DNA from: Agarophyton chilense | Taxonomy: Eukaryota > Rhodophyta > Florideophyceae > Gracilariales > Gracilariaceae | Assembly (NCBI GenBank): GCA_030374765.1 | Contig: JARGXX010000016.1 | Location: forward strand, 1,054,001-1,118,000 | Length of the DNA: 64,000 nucleotides | Direction: 5' to 3' | Shown: positions 53,843-64,000 of the stretch, piece by piece | How the letters are laid out: the number at the start of each line of letters is the position of its first letter | How positions within the stretch are numbered: position 1 is the stretch's first letter | Position numbers and translations under genes: made by a program | The notes under the pieces: generated by a model | Database searches by the model: none | Told to the model about the DNA's origin: nothing | Seen by the model: the letters and a program-made list of their open reading frames with translations, nothing else

Positions 53843-55988
53843 TTGGTACTTTTTCATTGGTTGTGCGCGATGCCGAACTCGCCTTATAAGCCCGTTGGGT
53901 ATGCCATTCATCCTCCGGAATTTGTCGCTCCCCTCGGTCTTCCTATTCATTTCCCGGCGAAACAGCCTGTGGGCAGCAGCACCATGGCTTCGAACAACCA
54001 AGCGAAGAGCTCCTTAGGATTCGAAGTGGCTTACGAACGTCCCGGGGAGCGCTATGATCATACGATCGGACGGAATCCGCGGGCGGTGCGTCATGCCATT
54101 CTTCCGTCCTCTGTGGAAGAATACCAGCGGTTCGGTCATATGTATCTTGACGCCAGAAGGTTTGCCAAGATATAAGATTTCCGGAGGGGCAGCAAGAACG
54201 CGCGCAGCGTCTCGTGGTATAACCGATAGTTGCATTGTCCTGTGGATCCGCTTTCGGCGACGCAATGTCGCACCCTCATCCAAGCGGACATGCCATACGT
54301 CCGCAGCGAGGAGGAATCCGAATACCAGTTCAGGGTGAACATACTCTTCTCAAACCTATGCACGGGTTTCATCTCGTCTCATGTGCACTTTCCTCCGGCT
54401 GGTCACAACCTCTTGGCGCTTATGTGCTTCTGGCCGCCGTTAGACCGCCTGTTTTGGATGTCCAATAGGGTCTATTGGAACGAGATGCACGAGCTTGATG
54501 GTCGTTTGCGTCATTCTCTGGGGTTCTCCTTTTGTTGGCATCAGGTGATTTTTCACGACATGAGCACAGACAAACGTCTTCCGTTATATCTTTTGCTTCC
54601 CCACGAGGATGAGAACCAGTGGGCCATGTACTGGCGTGTATCGCCGCTCTTTTCGGTTCCTACGTCGTGCATGGTGGCGTACTACTCGTCCCAACTCATG
54701 GGCGATGAAAATGACCGAAGGTCGTGGCTGTCCTGGCAGGTACTCTTCGTTGAGTTTGGCGTGATGTCTCTTATGGCCTTCCGGGATACTGCGAAGTACG
54801 GAATCTGTGGTAATGTCCGTTCGGAGGATTGGAGGGTATGATACCAAGAGAACATACCCGGTTTTCGAGGCCGCCTAATCCCGCTCCCGGACATCGTGAT
54901 TCGTTTCCTAAAGAACCAGGGCAGAATATCGTCCGTGCGGCCCAGTTTGACGTCGAGGAGTCCGAAGACTTTTTCGGTCATGTCGTACAGATGAAATGGG
55001 GCAAGACTCCCGGGTTCTTTTGGTATGAGCACGATACCGACTCATTCACGCCGATTCCACTGCATCGGCAGGGTCGGGACGACGCTCGTGCCTATCCTTC
55101 CAAGCCTTTGAGGAATCAACCATCGGACATTCCGAAGCGTCATGTACCTGAGTATTATCCGAAAGCCATCGGTTTCGATTCTCTGTCCTTCGAGCATGAT
55201 GTCTAAGCCACGCAGTTAGTTCCTGCTGGTATGTTCGACGGAGAATTCTTTGGTGAAGATCCCTTCGTCCTACCAGTGAAAGGCAGTCATCCTCCGGTTG
55301 AGTCCGCTGTTGTGTTGCCAACCGCTTCCCTCCTCCAGCTCCTTCAGGCACTGTTACTCAGGATGAGCTTTCTTATGAGCCGCCCGTCGCCCAGGTGGAA
55401 ATCCTTCTTGGCGAGGTTACTGTCGAGGCCGGAAGTCCTGTAGGTGATGCGCTGGCTCAGACGTCTACTGGGGGCGTCGAAATCGCTCTTTTCTCTCCGT
55501 TGCAACACTCTCCCGCTTCGTTCACGACTGCAGATTCTGATCTCCGTCATTTCTGCAGTACCGTTGGTATTAAGGCTTCGATGAACATTGCGACAGTCCT
55601 AAGGGAAGCCTGCTCCTGGGCGCGTCGCTCGGGGCGCTAAGACGTGGTTGTCCAATAGGGTCAAGATCTGAAGACCGATATGGTCAATCTCCTGCAGCAG
55701 AATGCGCAGGCGATGTCCCAGAGGGTTACTGCCGACTTGGATGCCCCGTATGGTCTTAATTTGAGTGACCAGGAAGCTTCTGATGGTGACAATAGTTTCT
55801 CAGCTGAATCTTCGCCGAAAAAGCGTTCTCGGCTCGCTGGGGCCGGTTTTGGTGGTCCATTTGGCTCCTTGGGTGACCGTAGACCTTGTTTCGCTCCTGC
55901 AGGTTCGAATGAGTACGACAGCCTAGAGAGACTCCTGCACCACCCCCGTGAGTCGTGTTGGTGTTCCGAGCGCTTCTGCGAACCTTGA
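53843..55988 (+). other. Opposite-strand ORFs of element C (fossil accessory region)
   Basis: Plus-strand frames 53843-54175, 54230-54841, 54829-55206, 55395-55640 and 55680-55988 lie between the chromodomain and the 3' LTR, opposite to pol. 54230-54841 has aromatic-rich segments (FWMSNRVYWNEMHELDGRLR; SWLSWQVLFVEFGVMSLMAF). 54829-55206 has VPEYYPKAIGFDSLSFEHD, which resembles IPYGHPVGFVNSDDFYYAY in element A. No known domain. The most aromatic part recalls a structural or membrane-facing protein, but no membrane span is convincing. Confidence 0.6.
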
Positions 55989-56123
55989 GGTCATGGTGAG
56001 GGCTGTTCTATATCTGTTAGTTGTCAAAAACATTACTGCTTGTGCTTTCCAAGGGTCGTTCTTGTACCTAAAATGTACATGCCCCGGAATGGCGTCCAAT
56101 CTTGAGAGCGTCCCGAGTCTTTC

Positions 56124-57212
56124 TTAAGTGTCTCCGAAGGACTGACATTGTGCCCTAATGCGGGAACTACGACGAACCGTCGTGCTCCAGCGAACCGTTG
56201 TGTCGGGAGGAGGTTTGGTAGGCGTTTTGGGATTATTCAGACCAATGGATGCCCCCTCCTGAAGGCCGCACTCCGAGTGGCTGATTCTACGCCGATAGCG
56301 GGCGATAAAATGAGCCGGAATGGTTTGAGGCTCTTTCCAAGTATCTTCCTCAGGTGTGTAGCCGAACCAACGAACGCGATAGCGCATAGTTCCATCTTGT
56401 CCCCGACCGGCGGAGATGATGAGCTCAATCACATATTCCGGTTGATTTTCATTCTCCGGAAGGAGAGTGTTGTTCAGGAAAACGAATCCATTTGAGTCGA
56501 TTGGAATAGATGGGTCATCGTCATTGGCATTGACCATTGAGTCCATGGGGCTAGTCGGGTCCGCAGGAACTGCCTTTGGGGGTGTGGGGACTTGAGCGTC
56601 GACCTGAGGCTGTAGTGATTTGGATGGACAAGGGGACTGGGACTTTGGTGATTCGGGGAAGCTGGGGGCTCGTCTCACCCAATCAATCGGTACGGTGTCC
56701 TGTAGGCCGTCAATTTTTAACCTAGTGGTGTTTTGATTGGCCTTAAGGACTTTGTATGGTTCCGTAGAACGGGGTAAGAGCTTCCGCGTAGTGTCCTCGA
56801 GTTCCTCACTGTTTTTCGGTGGCCGGTGTAAGTAAAAAAGGTATCCTTTCCCGAAAGTCGGTGTGTTCCAAACAGCTTTGTCGAAATTGATCTTGTACCG
56901 CAGTTGGGCTGTGGTTAGTAAACTTCTGGTCGATTGGAGAATGCGGTCAATGCGTCGACGCGAGTAGCGCTTCGCCTGATTAGGATTCATTCCTTTCTAT
57001 ATGTACTGGGGTAGGATAGACTCCTGAAGGTCAACAGTTATCGGCGACGGCGCTCTCGTTAGCGTTAAGTCGAACGGTGTTATCCCCGTGGAAGCGTGCA
57101 CCTGCGTGTTGTAGGCATAAAAAAGTGGCTCAACGTAGTCGTCCCAGTCCAATTGGTGCTCCGAAACGTAGTGCGCCATCAAGTGTGCGGTTGAAGCGTT
57201 CGGCTTGGCCAT
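56124..57212 (-). other. Element C integrase C-terminus and chromodomain (fossil)
   Basis: 56997-57212 and 56124-56990. A GPY-like C-terminal domain (LLPRSTEPYKVLKAN), a Pro-rich linker, then the chromodomain YVIELIISAGRGQDGTMRYR followed by VRWFGYTPEEDTWKEP. Confidence 0.85.
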
Positions 57213-60200
57213 TGGTTTGCGGGTGGTACGCCGTGGTGGTCACATGTTTCATACCTAATGTAGCACAGACATGCAAGATAAATTTGGATACAAACTGGCT
57301 GCTGTTATCCGTTAGGAGGTGAAGTGGCATGCCATATGGATATACCCAGGGGGACAAGAAGGCCGTAGCGACATCCGTGGCTGTTGCCTTCTCTAGGGGT
57401 AGGGCTCGGGTAAGTTCGGTAAACCTATTGTTTATTACCAAGACAAACCGTTTCCCATAGGACGACTTAGGCAAAGGCCCGAGTATATCCATTGCCACAA
57501 ATTCCATTTGACCTGTGGCGAAGAAAAGCTTCAATTTGGTCTGATGATTGGTGCGAGACCCTCGGATCTATGCGCACGATGCACAGTTCCGTGCGGATTG
57601 CCATAGATTTTGCACCATTAGTGGCCAGTAGAAGAACTTCCTTAGGGTCTGGTACATTCGTCTGCCTCCAGGGTGACCAGCCAAGCGGGGCAAATGGGCG
57701 ATGTATAGGAATCGCGCCCTTAGCGAAGTTGGTATTACCCGTTGGAATGCGCCATCCAGCGGTGAGCGGCGACATAGTAGTCCAAATCGGTCATAGTCCA
57801 ACAGGCATTCTGGGGTTCATCCCAATTGGGCTGTTGCCTTGCAGTACTCGTCTTCGACCTGCGCCTGTAGGAGTTCCTCAATAGCCATAGGGAGGAGTTC
57901 TTCTTCCTTTGGGTCTATCGAATTAACCTGAGGTGGTGCCAAACTGGGCGGTACTGTCTCCAAATCCAATAGGTGTACTTCGTTCTCCTTTACTTCAGGA
58001 TCCTCCAATTGCACTTTACCCACAAGGTCATCTGTTCCCGTACAGTTCTGTGGTATATCTTCTGTAAAGGGGGTGGGAATTAGGTCGTCCAATAGAGTGT
58101 CATCAGTTCCGTTGGTAATGATTTGCAACAGGGCATCTGCTGCCTGGTGCTTGATGCATGGCCTATAGGTTATCTCATAGTCATATTCTGACAGTCTGAG
58201 GGGCCACCTAGCGAGGCGACTCGATGCATCGGGCATATTGAGTAACCAGTGGTGTGAATCATGGTCTGTTCTAATGGTAAACCTGGTTCCCTCGAGGTAC
58301 GAACGGAGTTTCAATATGGACCATAAGATGGCTAGACATTCCTTTTCGGTCGTACTGTAGTTTCGCTCCGCGCTGGTGAGCGTTCTGCTCCAGTAGCCAA
58401 TAGGTCGATAGTCCTTCGGTGACTCCTGTTCCTGTAGCAGTGCACAACCCACTTGGCCATCAGAAGCATCTGTGTCCAGGACTAAAGGCCTACTGGGCTT
58501 TGGTAAAGCCAATATAGGTGGGTTCAGCAATTTGTCCTTTAGAGTATGAAATGCCTCGTACTGGTCGTCGGTGAGGGCTTCGAACTCCGAAGGTGTTTCC
58601 TTCTTTAGCATCGAGTTGAGAGGGGCCGAGGTCTTAGCCAACTCTTGGACGACCAATCAGTAAACGTTGCACAAGCCCACGAAGAATCGTAGTTCCGTGT
58701 GGGTCCTAGGCGGCTTAGCATGGCGAATTGCATTTGTGGTCCGTGTGGCCACCTTTAGCTTTCCTGGAAGGACGACGTGACCGAGATAGTCCAGTGAAGC
58801 CTGGACGAAAGCGCATTTGCGCAGTTTCAGTGTTAATCCAGCGTCTTCTAATATTGTTAGCACCTTCTTCATGTGGCGAAGGTGTTCCTTTACGGTCCGT
58901 GAGAAGATTTTAACGTCATCCAATTAGACCAGGGCGAACTTCCATTTGACTCTGGGAAGTATAACGTCCATTACCCGTTGGAAATTGGCTGGTGCATTCT
59001 TCAAACCAAAGGGAATGCGAGTAAATCTGAACAGACCTTTATGGGTGTTAAAGGTTGTCAGCGCTCTCGCATCTTTGGCCAAAAGGATTTGCCAATATCC
59101 CTAGTTAGCGTCCAGTGTGGTGAATACGACAGCGTCGCCTAAGGAATCCAGACAGTCTTTCATGCGGGTTATTGGGTATGAGTCCCTCTTGGTTACTGCG
59201 TTCAGCTTCCTGTAGTCGGCACAGAACCTGAGGGAGCCATCTTTCTTCGCCACGAGGACCAGGGGACTTGCCCATTCGGATTGGTTAAAAGGCGCCTGCT
59301 CTATACCGTGAGCTTGGCGCATCTTGCCCATCTGGTCGAAGACAATTTCCATACATTTAAGGCCAGTACGGAATTGGTGCTGGAACTGTGGTCTATCAAC
59401 ATTCTGAAGGTCAATGCGGTTTGTAGTGGCTCTGAATGTGCCCAATCTACCTGATCACATGGCCTAGTGTTCCCTGAGGAGATCAAGTACCTGGGGTCTA
59501 TAGGATTCGAATTCTGCGCCGATGGCGACCGTCCCCTCCCAAGAGTCGACGTCCTCGTTGGGAGTTGGCGTCTAAAGGTTATCCATTTGGGCCTCTATAA
59601 TGGCCACGGGCGCGGGTAGAGGGATAGAAATCACTGTATCTTTAGGTAACCGCACGTGTTTATCTCGGAAGTTGCTGATTGTGACCAAAAAGGACACGTT
59701 GGGGTGGATGGCCAGTACTCCATTGGCCATCAAGGGAAGGTGCTTCAGAACCGTTTTCGGGTGGTTCTGAATCGTTACGAGACCTGAGGAGTGGGAATAG
59801 ACCGATACAGCGATCTTGGTCATCGGGGGTATCGCTATGGCCTTCGACAGGCGAACCTTATTGGAATTTGTGTTTTCGGAGACAACCGATCGTTCGCAGT
59901 TAGCCTCTGGCCCTGAGGCGGAACCAGTTATGGAGATGGATGGTGCGCGATAGAACGTGACTTTCCTAAGGCCTGTATAAATGGCCTTAATGTACCGATC
60001 GATAAAGGAGGACGCTAGGATTGCCTCAGCGCCCAAGTTAGGACATACAAGGAACCACGTGCGTACTTTGAATTGTCCTACCTGGAGGTAGAGTGTTACT
60101 ATCCCCTTAATATCCATTGGTCTAGGGGATGCATCGGTAATCCTTGGGGTATTTCTTGCCTGAAAGAAGTCTTGCCACCCCAGTGGGAGCAGCTTAGTAT

Positions 60201-60246
60201 GGACGAAGTTTGGACCAGAGCCTGTGTCCAATACAGCTGTGGTCAC
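57130..60246 (-). other. Element C pol: protease, RT, RNase H, integrase (fossil)
   Basis: Protease AVLDTGSGPNFVHTKLLP (59572-60246). RT with LRFCADYRKLNAVT (59101-59445) and MDDVKIFS (58657-58923). RNase H with LVLDTDASDGQVGCAL, TTEKECLAILW and IKHQAADALL (57817-58656). Integrase with CASCA, FVAMDILGPLPK, LLTDNSSQFVS and YHPQTNGQAERFNRTL (57130-57801). Confidence 0.88.
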
Positions 60247-60464
60247 TCAAGAGTTGTTGGTAAGAAGTTCTACGGTTACTCGAACTTTATAGTTCTCTTT
60301 CCTGAGGATACAGACGGGGTCCTCACTGTGTTCCAATTGGGGCTCATCCTGAGTGGTTCATTGTGTGTGGTTCGTATTGGGAGGTGAGGAGCTCTTTGGC
60401 TCATGACCGTCCAATTCGTTGAGGCAGGGGCTTAAATAAGGAGGATTTCCCTCGAGTCGTCCCT

Positions 60465-62702
60465 CTAGGAGTTTTTCGATGGGGTTTTCGTTTCTTCCTG
60501 AGGGTTGGATTCTTCCACGAGGTCGTCCGTAGGATCTACAATTGAGTGGACCTGTGGGGCTTTGATCGGAGTGTCCGGAGGCGTGGTATAGGATGAGCTT
60601 CCAAGGGTCCCTGGGGTTCGTTGCTGTGACCTGTTGTACATTCCTTCGAATCTCCGCACCCGGTAATTCTCTTCCATTAGGGCTAAGAGGGTTTTTTGTG
60701 CGTCCTCAGGCAGGTAGATCGTACAGTCACAAGGTTGGGTCAGTGACAGGCAGAGGAGGCAGACCCTTGGGGAGCGAAAAAAAACATCCTTGCGGCGCGG
60801 AAAGGGAGAATACTTGGGTGTGGGTGGTCCAGTGGTCACTGTAGTTCCCTGGGAGGTATATGATGGGGGTCCGGACGGATGAGCATTGAAATTGACTGCG
60901 AGGACTTCTCCCGAGCGGTCGTAATGGAGTGATGAATTCATGTCCGACTCCAGGGAGCTAACCAAATCGGCTTGGTTGGGCTTACGCAGTGGAGTAGCAT
61001 GTCCTCTGGTTATATCAGCGTTGCGCCTGGAGGTCCTGTAGGTTTTTCCATAACCCTTGGCGTAAGTAATGAGCCTTCGGAAGGACTATTGCGGAGTTTT
61101 CGTGTGATAATTGTGCACATGTGTCCGAATGGCAGGAAGTAATCCCGTGATGAAGTGACGTTTAGGCCGTCCTTCGGAGAACACGTTCCCACATCGGTAA
61201 GCCTTCTCCCATAGATCGTCTGCGAAAGCCGATTCGGTCATGTTGGAGCTCTGCCTAAAGGAGATGACCTCCTGGTGGGCATTCATTATGACATCATCCG
61301 TGGCGTAGGTTTCCAAGAGGCAATGAACAACCTGAGGGTATGACCTGAGGAGCTCACGGTCTTGAGATTCCACGAGGTCAGCTGTGCCAAATATCTTCGA
61401 AACCACTCGGTCACCCGCCTGTCCTGTGAGGAAGAATTGGAAAAGGTATAAAGCGGCGCTCTCGTGGACACTGTTCAGATCGCAGGCCGTACGGAAGAAA
61501 CTGAGAAAACTAAGGACAGCAATGGGATCGGAACCCGCGAACTTGTCCGTATTGGTTAGTTGCATCCGTTTTGCCCATTTGGCGAGTCTGCGAGCCACCG
61601 AACCAGAACATTTCGGAGACCTGTCGGCCAGCCGGTAAGTCCGGTAGTCTATAACCTTTAGAAAAACTTCGTTTGTGGTTTTCAGTGGTCTGTGCCATCG
61701 AACGGCAGCCTCATCGACTTCCGAGTCGGTCGTTTCAGTCGAGGCCAATTCGGAATCACTCCTGTCCGAATCGTCTCTTCTTTTGCTACTTCTTTTCTTC
61801 TTTCTCCTACGATTGCTTCTTTTCTTTCCAGCAGAGTAGGGACCTAAATGATCGATCTCTCTATCAGATCCGATGGAAACCTGAGGTCATTGAACCTCAT
61901 ATCATCCGTCGGGTGGGGCAAACGGTCTCTCTTCTAGACGCGGAGCTTCTCTTCTGCTTCTAGATCGTCCCGCCATAAGGTTTTCCTGATGGTATTCCGG
62001 GCGAGGGGCGGATAATGCCGTGACTCTTAGGGGTTCGGTAGGGGTTTGCCATATGGAGACCGCATGGTTGATTTGTGGTGGAGTGGTCCTAGGGACCAAA
62101 TTGCCTGCCTGGCGGGTGACTGCTCCTTGAACGGCCTGTAGGAGTGAGTCTATGAATAATTCAGACTCCATTACCTAAGGGGCGATTCCCGTGATGAGGT
62201 AATCCGTATGGTCTGCGATCGCCGTAGCGAGTCGCACGTCTATAATGAAATCCACATGGCCTGAGCAGAGCTCACGGAGTCGGGGCCAGAGAAGGTTGGC
62301 AAGCCCTGCGGGCATGTTTTCTCTAATGCCTTCGGTCTGGTGGGTTTCTCCTTGAACTGTCCCTGGCCTCGAGGTGGCCCTTGAGAGGCTTTCTCGCAAA
62401 CGCGCTGCCATCGTGGGTTCTTGGCGAATCCTTTCAGGGTTATCCAGGGGGGTCAGTACTTCTTGCAGCTGGCTCCTCGTGCTCCTGAAGTCGCTAGCAG
62501 TGTTAACCTGAAGGTCAGGCGACATCGCCGGCGTTGTAGTTGCAATTTGTTCTGCGGTAGGAGTCCTATGGTGTGGTCTGTTTGGTGTGTTTTCGGCATC
62601 CATAATGGCGGTTGCCTCTGTACTTTTGGTCCGTTGGGGAATCAAGCCAAAGGTTAGAATCGAGATAATTCTTCGTTCCAGTGGTCCGTTCCAAAATTCC
62701 AA
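60465..62702 (-). other. Element C gag region (fossil)
   Basis: Frames 62175-62702, 61902-62171, 61086-61748 and 60465-60965. The middle one has the capsid-like segment KRMQLTNTDKFAGSDPIAVL, matching element A gag in pattern, and FFLTGQAGDRVVSKIF. The last is Pro/Ser/Thr-rich. Confidence 0.75.
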
Positions 62703-62706
62703 AGGT

Positions 62707-62724
62707 TTCTAAGTCAGGAGAACA
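62707..62724 (-). promoter_or_regulatory. Primer-binding-like site of element C
   Basis: Minus-strand TGTTCTCCTGACTTAGAA, three bases inside the LTR. It differs at two positions from the site shared by elements A and B. Confidence 0.65.
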
Positions 62725-62727
62725 AAA

Positions 62728-63171
62728 TGTAACGCAATGACTGTTGGGTCAGCGTACGGGTCTCGACCGGTGGTAGGGTGGTAGAGCGGGTCCTAAGGAT
62801 CGAATCCTTGACGGCGGAACTCCCAAAGTACTTGGTGCAATGGGCTAGCGTTTACTGCGTAGTCCTACAGGTTGGAGCTACGGAAACGATGGCTTGAAGA
62901 CCAAAGGGTGGAACTAATATACCAAAGGGGGGTTATTTAGTCTCGTAATGGTGCCTGCCTTACTCTAAGGGAGAAGCGTCACTCGAGCCAAGTAAATAGT
63001 ACTGGCAAGGCACTGGGATCTGTTTGTCACTGTTATGCTAATCTATTACACTAATAAAAATAATTCAATAATCTACATAATTCCATCTGCGGTCGACCCG
63101 TCCACGTGTCATCTGCAAGATCTAGGGCCCGGCGGCTTACAGAGCTCAACCGTTGTCATCGCTCCTTCACA
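62728..63171 (-). repeat. Element C 5' LTR
   Basis: 444 bp counterpart of 53013-53458. The inner edge is fixed by the primer-binding-like site three bases away. Confidence 0.92.
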
Positions 63172-63382
63172 AACATACGCGGCACCAGACGTCAGTGTCT
63201 TTGTAATAAGCACGTCGTACCGTGTTTGGATGCTTACGGCCGCCTTGGTGTATCTTAAATTGGCGCTGACTCTGCACTGTGATTCTGCAGACGGTACATC
63301 GCTTTAAGGAGATTTTACGAGATGGAAAACGGCTGGGACTCTTCTCTGTTAAGGAATGACACGAAGAATATGAAGGGCCCAC
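63167..63382 (-). CDS. Short zinc-finger ORF in repeat unit E, copy 2 (partial)
   Basis: 71-residue minus-strand frame with one U1/zf-met-like finger: CTVCRITVQSQRQFKIHQGG with a following RKH gives C-x2-C-x12-H-x5-H. A second CxxC (WCRVC) lies at its end, where the unit is cut by element C. Unit E copy 1 has a degraded version of the same coding near 48000-48130. The finger type binds double-stranded RNA or splicing RNA in known proteins; any role here is unknown. Confidence 0.45.
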   Translation of the reverse strand: MGPSYSSCHSLTEKSPSRFPSRKISLKRCTVCRITVQSQRQFKIHQGGRKHPNTVRRAYYKDTDVWCRVCL

Positions 63383-63955
63383 GGGATGCTAAGGGGTTCG
63401 GGAGAAGGTGAAAAATCGGTGAGGTATATATTTTTTCGGTGACGCTGACGGCTTCCACTTCCGAATCGGAATTCTGCACACTTTAATATTCGCCCGAAGA
63501 TATCGCAGACGTTTCCATCTTGAAGGAATTCCAAATGGCCGTAGAGTTTGAGCTCTACGCCGTATTATGCGGTTCTGTTAAGAACAGGAGGTGCAAATCA
63601 GTCCCCCGTGATTGACGGCTTCCCAGAAAAGAACGACGCAGTCGTCGTAGAGAGCGGACCCAACCCCCAAGTAAAGAAAGGAAAAGGCGGAAAGTTGATG
63701 ACAGGACAGGCAAAGACTGTGCTTCGAGATGGTATTGGCGTCAAAGGAGGGGGGGTGTGCCACTTTAGTCAAGCTGACTTGACCCGAGTTGGTCAACACC
63801 CATCGGGGCGGGTCTTATATAGACAAATTGGAGGCAGGCCGGCGGCACAATTCGTGCGGCTTCCAGTTCGGCACCAGCCAGCCTGTCTCTAACCGCGCGC
63901 CTTACTCGACGTAGAACACATTTCCGTTGCGTGCTAAATTTGTGGTTCTGAATAA
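63172..63955 (-). repeat. Repeat unit E, copy 2, right part
   Basis: Continuation of unit E after element C, homologous to ~47990-48945. It includes the conserved TATA-like site (63814-63821, minus strand) and a conserved minus-strand frame (63578-63799) whose end (VGSALYDDCVVLFWEAVNH) matches the frame at 48461-48649. Confidence 0.8.
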
Positions 63956-64000
63956 ATTTTCTTTCTACAGTGCTATGTCCCAATAATACCTTAATTAATA

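Larger units (their letters stand above)
53013..63171 (-). mobile_element. Ty3/gypsy chromovirus fossil (element C)
   Basis: 10.2 kb on the minus strand, inserted into repeat unit E copy 2. LTRs are 53013-53458 and 62728-63171, ~90% identical by my count (~42 differences). Flanks read CACAT on the left and AACAT on the right, a near-perfect 5-bp target duplication; the uninterrupted site is seen near 47990-48010. Parts in sense order are LTR, primer-binding-like site, gag, protease, RT, RNase H, integrase, chromodomain, opposite-strand ORFs, purine tract and LTR. Broken, with on the order of ten breaks. Confidence 0.93.

Noticed and set aside
33511-63955. The two E units as LTRs of one large retroelement
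   Set aside because: I could not find TG...CA ends, a target duplication, or retroelement coding between them (only a pogo-type fossil). Left as a repeat of unknown kind.

Overview
The window looks like nuclear DNA of a photosynthetic eukaryote, most likely a red alga. This is inferred from intronless genes, organelle-type tRNA-modification enzymes (MnmG and a SufE-MnmA fusion), a dehydroascorbate reductase, and a compact gene island set between chromodomain-bearing Ty3/gypsy retroelements. No single marker here fixes the species.

Layout. (1) 1-11064: a young Ty3/gypsy chromovirus fossil (element A, minus strand, left LTR cut by the window edge), with a solo LTR of another family nested inside it. 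(2) 11.1-12.3 kb: acidic, lysine-rich, possibly gag-like open frames. (3) 13.3-33.1 kb: a host gene island of eight apparently intronless genes. These are a membrane-anchored trypsin-like protease (-), MnmG (+), a CRAL-TRIO/BCH-like protein (-), DHAR (+), a PLC-X-domain protein (+), NAT10/Kre33 (-), SufE-MnmA (+), a TauD-like dioxygenase (+) and a GT14 glycosyltransferase (-); the CRAL-TRIO-like call is the least certain of them. (4) 33.5-64 kb: a nest of old repeats. A duplicated ~1.2-1.4 kb repeat unit (E) is split by a Ty1/copia element (D) in one copy and by a Ty3/gypsy element (C) in the other. D carries a third Ty3/gypsy element (B) in its left LTR, and B carries a solo LTR of an A-related family. 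A decayed pogo-like DNA transposon lies between the two E units.

How the host genes relate. MnmG and SufE-MnmA modify the two sides of the same wobble uridine (xm5s2U34), and NAT10 makes ac4C in rRNA and tRNA, so three RNA-modification genes sit within about 13 kb. NAT10 and SufE-MnmA are divergent around a ~470 bp shared upstream region. DHAR belongs to ascorbate redox cycling. The remaining genes have no evident shared pathway.

Most notable. All three Ty3/gypsy fossils carry, between the chromodomain end of pol and the 3' LTR, a 2-2.5 kb region coding on the opposite strand, and the encoded proteins resemble one another across the three elements. The three also share an almost identical primer-binding-like site although their LTRs differ. 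Every comparison here was made by eye.
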